Assembly: GCF_037997115.1 (NCBI RefSeq)
Contig: NZ_CP150484.1
Location: forward strand, 1,064,989 to 1,105,625
DNA: 40,637 nt
Direction of reading: 5' to 3'
Source of the DNA: Amycolatopsis coloradensis
GTDB lineage: Bacteria > Actinomycetota > Actinomycetes > Mycobacteriales > Pseudonocardiaceae
Shown here: piece after piece, positions 34,439 through 40,637 of the stretch
Numbering within the stretch: position 1 is the first letter of the stretch
Layout of the letters: each line of letters starts with the position of its first letter
Made by a program: the position numbers and the translations under genes
The notes under the pieces: generated by a model
Told to the model about the DNA's origin: nothing
Seen by the model: only the letters and a program-made list of their open reading frames with translations
Database searches by the model: none

Positions 34439-35333
34439 GCGAGCCCGCCCGCGAACGGGGTCTCCCGCCACTGCTCGATCATCGGCTTCAAACCTTCCAG
34501 CAGCATCGGCAACCCCGGCGCCATCGCCAAGCAGGCCACTCCTTGCAGCATGGCCAGCGCGCCCAGCGCCTTCAGTACTCGTTCGTCCGCCTTGCGCAGC
34601 TCGAACAGCTCGGCGGCGGCGTTGTAGGCCGCAATCCCCCGGGGGCCCATGACCGGGAGGTCCAGCTCGGCCGGGGCGCGGTTGACGAGTTCGAAGTCCG
34701 AACAGAGTTCACCGTCCGGCGAGGCGATCACGTTGTACGCCGGGGAAGGCCCGGGTGAACGCCGCTTCCGACTCGAACAGCGGCCGGAGCACCTCCCATT
34801 CGCGCCGAGCCCGGTCCAGGCCGGCAGGCTCCAGCAGGTCCGGGCGGTCCGCGAGCTGATCGAGACCGTCGGGGACGAACGGGTTCAGACCGCCCATGAA
34901 CGCCAGGTCGCCGTCGTACTCGCGGAGGCGGCGTGCAACCGGGCGACGATCTCGGCGCCGCGTTCGGGGCCGATCTCGGCTTCCTTGTCGTGCTCGACGA
35001 ACTGCCAGAACGTCATCGAAAAGCCGTCACGCTGCACGGGTTCCGCCGGCACCAGCGGGCTGGCGGGACGACCGGATGCCCACGCCGCGCGAGCCAGCCG
35101 GTCACGGCCAGTTCGCGCCGCTGGTCGATCAGCTGCGTCCGGAGGCTGGTCGTCCGCGGCAGGACGGTCGGCACGCGCACCACCACCGGCAGGGGTGACA
35201 AGCGCACGATGACGGAGAAGACGTCGTACAGAACTTCCGGCTCGTCGAAAGCCAGTCCGAGGTCGCGACCCGCAGAGACCGCGGCGGCCACCGCCCGCGC
35301 GGTGCGGGCGGCCCGTTGTTCGTCGCTGATCAT
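34435..35333 (-). pseudogene. decayed aminoglycoside-phosphotransferase-fold (APH-like) gene
   Basis: Pieces of one protein lie in different frames. Frame A from the ATG at 35333 reads MISDEQRAARTARAV to ARRGHPVVPPA. It then shifts near 35060 to a second frame (PLVPAEPVQRDGFSMTFWQF, ending ARLHAA), shifts near 34920 to a third (REYDGDLAFMGGLNPF, ending FTRAFPG), and shifts near 34740 to a fourth piece (SPAYNVIASPDGELCSDFELV, ending FAGGLA). The catalytic HGD loop expected between FTRAFPG and PAYNVI is absent, so a deletion probably removed it. Three frame changes plus loss of the active site rule out simple sequencing error. It was probably a small-molecule kinase of the APH superfamily. Confidence 0.8.
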
Positions 35334-35356
35334 GACGCGAGTCTGACATGTCCGGT

Positions 35357-36034
35357 TCACCCGGCGGAGCGTTCTCCGTCATCTTCGGGGAACAGCGCCT
35401 TCAGCGTGACCGCCCGGTTCACCCGCACATGCTCGACGGCGTGGGCCCGCGCGCGGTCGGCGTCGCCCGAAGCGATCGCGTCGTAGAGACGGCGGTGCTC
35501 GTCGAGCAGTTCGCCCCAGTGCTCGTTCTGGCTGGTCAGCCAGCGCAGCCTGCCTTCGAGCGGGCGGAGGATCTCGTGCAGCAGCCCGTTCCCGGCGAGC
35601 GCGACGATCTGGTCGTGGAAGCGGGTGTTGAGCAGAGTGATCCGGGCCGGGTCACCACTTTCGGTCGCGCGGGCGGCGTCGGTGAGCAGCCGTTCGAGCG
35701 CGCGGAGTTCCGCTTTGCCCGCCCGTTCGGCGGCCAGTCCGGCGGCGAGTCCTTCGAGTGCCTCACGGACGTCGAACAGCTCCTCGACGTCGGCCTTGGC
35801 CAGCTGGCGCACGACGATGCGCCGCGGCGACTGGACGGCGAGGAAGCCCTCGGCCTCCAGGCTGCGGATGGCCTCGCGCACCGGGACCCGCGAGACTCCG
35901 AGGTCTTCGGCGAGCTCACGTTCGACCAGCCTGTCCCCCGGCTTCAGCCGTCCGGCGAGGATACGTTCACGCAGCTCGTCGCGGACCCGCTGCCGGGTCG
36001 CGGCCAGCGGCTGACGCGGTCCTTCCTCGGCCAC
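35357..36034 (-). CDS. GntR-family regulator, FadR/FCD type
   Basis: A 225-residue regulator. The N-terminal winged helix covers about 12-75 (RERILAGRLKPGDRL and ELAEDLGVSRVPVREAIRSLEAEGFL). The C-terminal FCD domain has the metal- and ligand-binding His pattern (NTRFHDQI, DEHRRLYDAI, AVEHVRVNR). It is divergent from the NCS1/racemase operon and separated by two palindromes that fit GntR sites, so it likely represses that operon. The GTG at 36034 is chosen. The effector is probably a purine-degradation or hydantoin-like compound (inference from its targets). Confidence 0.9.
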   Translation of the reverse strand: MAEEGPRQPLAATRQRVRDELRERILAGRLKPGDRLVERELAEDLGVSRVPVREAIRSLEAEGFLAVQSPRRIVVRQLAKADVEELFDVREALEGLAAGLAAERAGKAELRALERLLTDAARATESGDPARITLLNTRFHDQIVALAGNGLLHEILRPLEGRLRWLTSQNEHWGELLDEHRRLYDAIASGDADRARAHAVEHVRVNRAVTLKALFPEDDGERSAG

Positions 36035-36094
36035 CCGACCCCCTCGTTCAATACTGCCGTAACAGCTCGTAACCCGAGTTTATCGGCAGAAACC

Positions 36095-36150
36095 TTGACG
36101 GCGGGCCACTGCGGGGTGATATTTGGGATGCCAAATTTTGGGATACCAAA
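36095..36150 (+). promoter_or_regulatory. promoter and tandem GntR operators for the NCS1 operon
   Basis: TTGACG (36095-36100) and GATATT (36118-36123) are spaced by 17 nt and form a credible promoter. Two palindromes, TTTGG-GATG-CCAAA (36122-36135) and TTTGG-GATA-CCAAA (36137-36150), lie 15 bp apart over its -10 box and start site. Bound GntR would block transcription. Confidence 0.7.
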
Positions 36151-36183
36151 TCGACCGGACGTCCCCGTCGATCGGAGGCCCGC

Positions 36184-37626
36184 ATGACCGCCGCCCCAGC
36201 AACCCGGTCCGAAGCGCCTACCACCGAGAACGCCGATCCCCGGCTCTGGAACGAAGATCTCGCCCCGGCGAAAGAACGCCGCTGGAAGGTCTACGACATC
36301 TTCGCGCTGTGGATGTCGGACGTGCACAACCTCGGCAATTACACCTTCGCGGCGGGCCTGTTCGTCCTCGGGCTCTCGGCCTGGCAGGTGTTCACCGCGC
36401 TGCTGACCGGTTTCGTGCTCATCTACTTCGGCATGAACCTGATGGGCCGGATCGGTCAGAAGACCGGCGTCCCCTTCCCCGTGGTCGCCCGCATCAGTTT
36501 CGGCACCTTCGGCGCGAACCTGCCCGCGCTGATCCGCGCGATCATCGCGATCTTCTGGTACGGCATCCAGACCTACCTCGCGTCCGTGGCCATCACGCTG
36601 CTCGTGCTCGCGATCGATCCGGGTCTGAAACCCTTGACCGAGGTGGGTTTCCTCGGCCTGCACGCGCTCGGCTGGATCTGTTTCATCGCGCTGTGGCTCG
36701 CGCAGGCGCTGGTGCTCACCCGCGGTATGGAGGCCGTGCGCAAGTTCCAGGACTGGTGCGGTCCCGGTATCTGGGTCGTGATGATCGCGCTCGCCGTGTG
36801 GATCCTGGCCGCCGCCGACTGGAACATCTCCTTGACCAGCAACCCGAAGGCACTGTCCACAGGGGAGCAGGTACGGCAGTGGTTCGGCGCCGTCGGCCTC
36901 ATCCTGTCCATCTACGGCACCCTGATGCTCAACTTCTGCGACTTCTCGCGGTTCGCCCCGAACCAGAAAACGGTGCGGCGCGGGAACTTCTGGGGACTGC
37001 CGATCAACTCGACGGCGTTCGCGCTGCTGTCGGTGCTGGTGACCGCCGGCAGCCTCCAGGTGTTCGGCGAAGCCATCACCGACCCCGCCGAACTGCTGGC
37101 CCGTATCGACAACACCCCCGTGCTGATCATCGGCGCGCTGACCTTCGCGATCGCCACCATGGGCGTGAACATCGTCGCGAACTTCGTCTCCCCCGCCTAC
37201 GACCTGGCCAACATCTGGCCGAAACGGATCACCTTCACCATCGGCGGGATGATCAGCGCGGTGGCGGCGTTGTGCGTGCTGCCGTGGAAGCTGTACTCCT
37301 CCCCCGCGGTGGTCAACTACTTCCTCGGTGGCCTCGGCGCCTTCCTCGGCCCGCTGTTCGGCATCATGATCGTCGACTACTACCTGGTGAAACGCGGCCG
37401 GATCGACGTGGACAAGCTGTTCGTGGCCGGCCCCGATTCGCCGTACCACTACAAGCGCGGGTTCAACCCGCGCGCGATGGTCACCTTCCTGCCCACGGCG
37501 GCGCTGTCCGCGATCATCGCGCTGGTGCCGTTCTTCGCCCCCGCCGCGCCGTACTCGTGGTTCATCGGCACCGCTTCCGCGGCCGCGCTGTACTTCGCCG
37601 TTTCGCGGAAACAGCGGGTCGCGTGA
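36184..37626 (+). CDS. NCS1-family nucleobase/hydantoin transporter
   Basis: A 480-residue symporter with about 12 membrane helices. The N-terminal motif LWNEDLAPAKERRWKVYDIFALWMSDVHNLGNY is typical of NCS1 permeases (uracil, allantoin, hydantoin, cytosine). GMNLMGRIGQKTGVPFPVVARISFG and NFCDFSRFAPN are further family blocks. The ATG at 36184 has GGAGG at 5 nt. The next gene starts on its stop (TGATG), so the two are co-translated. The substrate is likely a purine-breakdown or hydantoin compound given the partner gene. Confidence 0.93.
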   Translation: MTAAPATRSEAPTTENADPRLWNEDLAPAKERRWKVYDIFALWMSDVHNLGNYTFAAGLFVLGLSAWQVFTALLTGFVLIYFGMNLMGRIGQKTGVPFPVVARISFGTFGANLPALIRAIIAIFWYGIQTYLASVAITLLVLAIDPGLKPLTEVGFLGLHALGWICFIALWLAQALVLTRGMEAVRKFQDWCGPGIWVVMIALAVWILAAADWNISLTSNPKALSTGEQVRQWFGAVGLILSIYGTLMLNFCDFSRFAPNQKTVRRGNFWGLPINSTAFALLSVLVTAGSLQVFGEAITDPAELLARIDNTPVLIIGALTFAIATMGVNIVANFVSPAYDLANIWPKRITFTIGGMISAVAALCVLPWKLYSSPAVVNYFLGGLGAFLGPLFGIMIVDYYLVKRGRIDVDKLFVAGPDSPYHYKRGFNPRAMVTFLPTAALSAIIALVPFFAPAAPYSWFIGTASAAALYFAVSRKQRVA

Positions 37627-38336
37627 TGCGGATCCTGGTCACCAACTGCAACACCACCGAGGCGATGACCAAGGAGATCGAGGCAGGCGCCCGCGCCGCG
37701 GCGAGTCCCGGTACCGAAATCCTGGCCAGAACCCCGTTGTGGGGCCCAGAATCCGCGGAAGGCTGGCTGGACAGCTTCCTGAGCGCCGCGGCCGTCCTCG
37801 ACCTTCTCAACGGGCTGGACGAGCAGTTCGACGCGCTCGTGATGGCCGGTTTCGGTGAGCACGGCCGGGAAGGCGCGCGGGAGCTGCTCGACGTCCCCGT
37901 CGTCGACATCACCGAGGCCGCCGCGCATCTGGCCTGTCTGCTGGGAAGACGCTACGGCGTCGTGACCACATTGGACCGGACGTGCGGGCTCATCGAAGAC
38001 AGCCTGCACGCCGCGGGCGTCGCGCAGAACTGTGTCGGCGTCCTCGGTGCCGGGCTCGGCGTCCTCGAACTGACCGACGAACGCCGGACGGAATCGGCCC
38101 TGCTGACCGCCGGACGCCGTGCCAGGGACGCGGGCGCCGAGGTCCTCGTCCTCGGCTGCGCGGGGATGACCGGCCTCGATCGCCGGATCTCGGCGATGCT
38201 GGACATCCCGGTGATCGACGGCGTCGCGGCCGCGGTCCGGCTGGCCGAATCCCTGGTGGCGCTGAACCTCAAGACCAGCCGGGCCGGCTCCTACGCCCGC
38301 CCACTCCCGAAAACCCGCCTCTGGCCCCGCGTTTAG
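37626..38336 (+). CDS. Asp/Glu/hydantoin racemase-family protein lacking the first catalytic Cys
   Basis: A 236-residue protein of the Asp/Glu/hydantoin racemase fold. The N-terminus reads TNCNTTEAMT. In active hydantoin and allantoin racemases a first Cys sits in an ACFxDPG-type motif; here the equivalent reads MAGFGEHGREGARE with Gly. The second Cys is kept in LGCAGMTG. With one Cys a two-base racemase mechanism is unlikely, so an isomerase or decarboxylase-like role is possible. The ATG overlaps the NCS1 stop by 1 nt. It is followed by a strong hairpin. Confidence 0.85.
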   Translation: MRILVTNCNTTEAMTKEIEAGARAAASPGTEILARTPLWGPESAEGWLDSFLSAAAVLDLLNGLDEQFDALVMAGFGEHGREGARELLDVPVVDITEAAAHLACLLGRRYGVVTTLDRTCGLIEDSLHAAGVAQNCVGVLGAGLGVLELTDERRTESALLTAGRRARDAGAEVLVLGCAGMTGLDRRISAMLDIPVIDGVAAAVRLAESLVALNLKTSRAGSYARPLPKTRLWPRV

Positions 38337-38382
38337 TCCTCTGAATGCGGTAGTTGCACACGCAAGTACCGCATCCAGAGGA
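38337..38382. terminator. hairpin between convergent racemase-family and mctB genes
   Basis: An inverted repeat with arms 38337-38357 and 38362-38382 has 19 of 21 pairs matched around a 4-nt loop. It directly follows the racemase-family TAG and lies 14 nt before the mctB stop. There is no U-tract. Confidence 0.7.
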
Positions 38383-38396
38383 CGAAATGCGAAGGG

Positions 38397-39344
38397 CTAG
38401 TTGCCGTCGGCCGCGATACCGGGGGCCGGAGCCTGGGCATTGCCCGCGATGCCGTAGCGGCCCGCGCCGCCTTCGAGCTGCTCGCGCAGCGCCAAGATCG
38501 TGGTGACCCGGCCGGCCGCGGTCTCCGCGTTGTCCACAGTGGACAGGATCGAGGTCGACGAGGTGTCGGCGCGGACGACGCCGATCGCGCCGGTGCCGTC
38601 GGCGGATCCCGCGTCGCCCGCCAAGACGGTGCCCGCGCCGGAACGGTCCAGCTGCGCGGCGAACCGCGCGATGGTCGACGCACGGTCACCGGCGCCGTCC
38701 CCGGTGTACTTGGAACCGGTGAGCACGATCGCGAGCTGCGCGGGCTTCACGTCTCCGCCGGTCTTGAGGAAACCGCCGTCGGTGAGCCCGCCGAGCGCGG
38801 CCGCCAGCTCCACCGGCGTGGACTGCGGCTGCGCGTTGTCCTTGTTCAGCAACGCGACCGAGCCGAGCAGAGCGCCGGCGAGGGTGCCGGGGTCGCCCGC
38901 GGTCGGGAACTGGACACCGGCGGGCTGGAGCCGCGAGACGACGTCACGCAGCTGATCGGAGCGCATCGGGTCGGAGAACGCCTCGGTCAGCTGGATCTCC
39001 CCGGTGACGGCGGCACCCGCCTGGCCGACGAGCTGCTTGAGCGCGTCGCGATCCGCGGGCTTCGCGTCCTCTGTGGTCACCAGCACCACCGAACGCTTGT
39101 CCAGCTGCCCGGCGACGACCTTCGGCCCCATCGCGCCGGCGAACGCGTCCGCGTCGCCGAGCCTGGCGTTGAGCGTGTTGCGCTGTGCCTCCAGATCCGC
39201 GACCTGGGAACCCAGATCCTCCTTCTGGCCGGCGAGACCCGAAAGCAGGGCACCGTTCAGCGCCGTGGACCCGAGCACCACCCCGAGGGCGAGCGCCAGG
39301 AAGCAGGCGGCGATGGAAACGATGTGGTACCGCAGTGAAATCAC
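38397..39344 (-). CDS. copper transporter MctB/SteB-type membrane protein
   Basis: A 315-residue DUF3186-family protein. One N-terminal membrane helix (about 6-27) is followed by a coiled-coil (about 38-65, GQKEDLGSQVADLEAQRN) and an extracytoplasmic domain. In M. tuberculosis MctB (Rv1698) affects copper levels. In Corynebacterium glutamicum the orthologue SteB works with SteA in cell-wall hydrolysis at division. The GTG at 39344 overlaps the steA stop by 4 nt (GTGA). Confidence 0.9.
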   Translation of the reverse strand: MISLRYHIVSIAACFLALALGVVLGSTALNGALLSGLAGQKEDLGSQVADLEAQRNTLNARLGDADAFAGAMGPKVVAGQLDKRSVVLVTTEDAKPADRDALKQLVGQAGAAVTGEIQLTEAFSDPMRSDQLRDVVSRLQPAGVQFPTAGDPGTLAGALLGSVALLNKDNAQPQSTPVELAAALGGLTDGGFLKTGGDVKPAQLAIVLTGSKYTGDGAGDRASTIARFAAQLDRSGAGTVLAGDAGSADGTGAIGVVRADTSSTSILSTVDNAETAAGRVTTILALREQLEGGAGRYGIAGNAQAPAPGIAADGN

Positions 39345-40525
39345 GTGAAGAGTCCCTTGCCCCAGGCGATGAACGAGTTCCAGGTGTCTCGGATCCAGTC
39401 GAGGTAGACCGAACCCACGTCGGACACCAGCAGTGCGGCCGCGACGGCCACCAGGGTCGCGACGACCAGCAGGACGATGGCGCCGATGGACACCCGGCTG
39501 CGGTGCAGGGTCGCGACCGCCTTGCCGTCGACCAGTTTCGTGCCGAGTTTGAGCCGGGTGAGGAACGTCGACGGGTTCGAGCCGGACCGGCCGTGGTCGA
39601 GGAACTCCCGCAGCGTCGCCTGGAATCCGACGGTGACCACCAGGCTCGCCTCGTGCGCGTCTGCCAGCAACAGCGCGAGGTCCTCGGCGTTACCCGTCGC
39701 GGGGAAGGTGACCGCGCCGATCCCGAGGTCCTGGATGCGCTCGACACCCGGCGCGTGCCCGTCCGGCTGCGCCGGGACCACGACCTCGCCACCACTGCGC
39801 AGGGTCTCGGCGCCGATCCCGTGCGGGTCGCCGACGATGACGTCCGGCTGATATCCCTGCGCGCGCAGCGTGTCGGCCCCGGCGTCGACACCGATCAGCA
39901 CCGGCCGGTGCTCGGCGATGTACTTCTTCAGCTTCTTGAGGTCTTCGGCGTGCCCGTTGCCGCCCGCGACCACGAGGGCGTGCCGGTCCTTGAGCGGCAC
40001 CCGGATCTCCGGGACACCGACACCGTCGAGGATGAGGCTGCGTTCCCGGCGGAGGAATTCGATCGTGTTCGCGGAGAACGCCTCGAGCTGGGTGGACATC
40101 CCGGCCTTGGCCTCGATCATCTGGTCCGCGACGCTTTCCCGCGTCTGCTGGACACCCGAGCCGAGCTGCCGCTCTCCGATGTAGACGACGCCTTCGTGCA
40201 GGCGGAGTTTCGTGCCGTCCTTCACCTTGCGCAGCAGTTCACCGCCGACCGAATCGACGAGCGGGATCCCGGCCTCGAGCAGGATCTCCGGGCCCAGGTT
40301 GGGGAAACGGCCGGAGATCGAGGGCGAGGCGTTCACCACCGCCGCGACTTCGGCCTCCACCAAGGCATCGGCCGTCGACCGGTCGAGGTCGAGCTGGTCG
40401 AGGACAACGATGTCGCCGGGGCTCAGCCGGCGGAGCAGCTCGCGCGTACGCCGGTCGACCCTGGCGACGCCGGTGATCCCGGGGAGGGTCTCTTGGTTAC
40501 GCGAGAGCAAGCCGGTGAGCTTCAT
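39341..40525 (-). CDS. steA: cytokinetic ring protein SteA
   Basis: A 394-residue protein. The centre carries a thiamin-pyrophosphokinase-like domain (about 190-300) in which the catalytic GDxDS-type motif appears as VVGDPHGIGAETL, so catalysis is unlikely to be standard. A C-terminal membrane helix (about 350-372) anchors it. In corynebacteria SteA partners with SteB and is needed for cell separation. The ATG at 40525 follows a CACTAT box at 7 nt, suggesting a leaderless start. Confidence 0.9.
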   Translation of the reverse strand: MKLTGLLSRNQETLPGITGVARVDRRTRELLRRLSPGDIVVLDQLDLDRSTADALVEAEVAAVVNASPSISGRFPNLGPEILLEAGIPLVDSVGGELLRKVKDGTKLRLHEGVVYIGERQLGSGVQQTRESVADQMIEAKAGMSTQLEAFSANTIEFLRRERSLILDGVGVPEIRVPLKDRHALVVAGGNGHAEDLKKLKKYIAEHRPVLIGVDAGADTLRAQGYQPDVIVGDPHGIGAETLRSGGEVVVPAQPDGHAPGVERIQDLGIGAVTFPATGNAEDLALLLADAHEASLVVTVGFQATLREFLDHGRSGSNPSTFLTRLKLGTKLVDGKAVATLHRSRVSIGAIVLLVVATLVAVAAALLVSDVGSVYLDWIRDTWNSFIAWGKGLFT

Positions 40526-40637
40526 GCGACCGATAGTGACAAATTCGCGCGGCCTTCCGTGTCCGCCACGCCGATGGAAACACGCCGGTCTCGTTCCGCG
40601 TCGACCCGCGCCTCCCCCGTGCTCTCCCCGCCGTCGG
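40526..40637. other. region upstream of steA at the window edge
   Basis: The CACTAT box (40533-40538, minus strand) 7 nt before the steA start fits a leaderless promoter. No gene can be supported in the remaining bases; in M. tuberculosis recN lies upstream at this position. Confidence 0.3.

Noticed and set aside
31462..34758. 1098-codon plus-strand open frame across pyrG and aroA
   Set aside because: It is antisense to pyrG and then out of frame with aroA, both of which have complete catalytic motifs.
36123..37625. long N-terminal extension of the racemase-family frame through the transporter gene
   Set aside because: The translation is Arg-rich shadow sequence of the transporter gene; the real start is the ATG overlapping its stop.
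40522..40637. minus-strand frame ending in TGA at the steA start (ATGA overlap)
   Set aside because: The last codons (AAT TTG TCA CTA) do not look like local coding usage and overlap a good promoter box; no family was recognised.
1..40637. CRISPR array, tRNA or rRNA gene, insertion sequence or prophage
   Set aside because: No regularly spaced repeats, cloverleaf genes, transposase or phage genes were seen; XerD is the housekeeping recombinase.

Overview
The window is high-GC actinobacterial DNA with frequent GTG starts and 1- to 11-nt start/stop overlaps. It carries the conserved run steA - mctB - (insert) - pyrG - nudix - (insert) - xerD - parA - scpA - scpB - rluB - (insert) - cmk - (insert) - der, as known in Mycobacterium tuberculosis around Rv1697-Rv1713. 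Gene style and the intergenic hairpins suggest Pseudonocardiaceae, most likely Amycolatopsis or a close relative; the genus is an inference. I saw no rRNA, tRNA, CRISPR array, prophage or insertion sequence.

Layout. 1-5.8 kb: a membrane-anchored cyclophilin and two tandem Tat-exported GH95-like glycosidases. 5.8-10.0 kb: a translationally coupled three-gene unit on the minus strand (AbiEi/DUF559-like protein, rifampicin-phosphotransferase-like PEP-synthase homologue, tyrosine phosphatase). 10.1-15.6 kb: an epsilon-poly-lysine-synthetase-like NRPS followed by an M1 aminopeptidase. 15.8-18.7 kb: cmk, an acyltransferase and der. 18.8-25.1 kb: accessory block with two TetR regulators and their palindromic operators, a DUF4267-like membrane protein, a KhtTU-type cation/proton antiporter, a methyltransferase and a secreted S15 peptidase. 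25.2-33.1 kb: chromosome maintenance and nucleotide genes (rluB, scpB, scpA, a ribbon-helix-helix-like gene, parA, xerD, a TM2 protein, nudix, pyrG). 33.1-38.4 kb: aroA, a decayed phosphotransferase pseudogene, and a GntR-controlled NCS1 transporter/racemase-family operon. 38.4-40.6 kb: mctB and steA.

The most interesting content is the poly-amino-acid synthetase with its adjacent peptidase (a possible polymer-making and polymer-trimming pair), the coupled phosphotransferase/phosphatase operon, and the ParA/RHH pair fused by overlapping reading frames to the condensin subunits ScpA and ScpB. Several regulatory palindromes are clear enough to propose operators. Five long inverted repeats lie just after gene ends and probably act as terminators, although none has a U-tract.

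Functions are called by reading motifs in the translated frames; no database search was possible, so family calls without diagnostic motifs are marked as uncertain.
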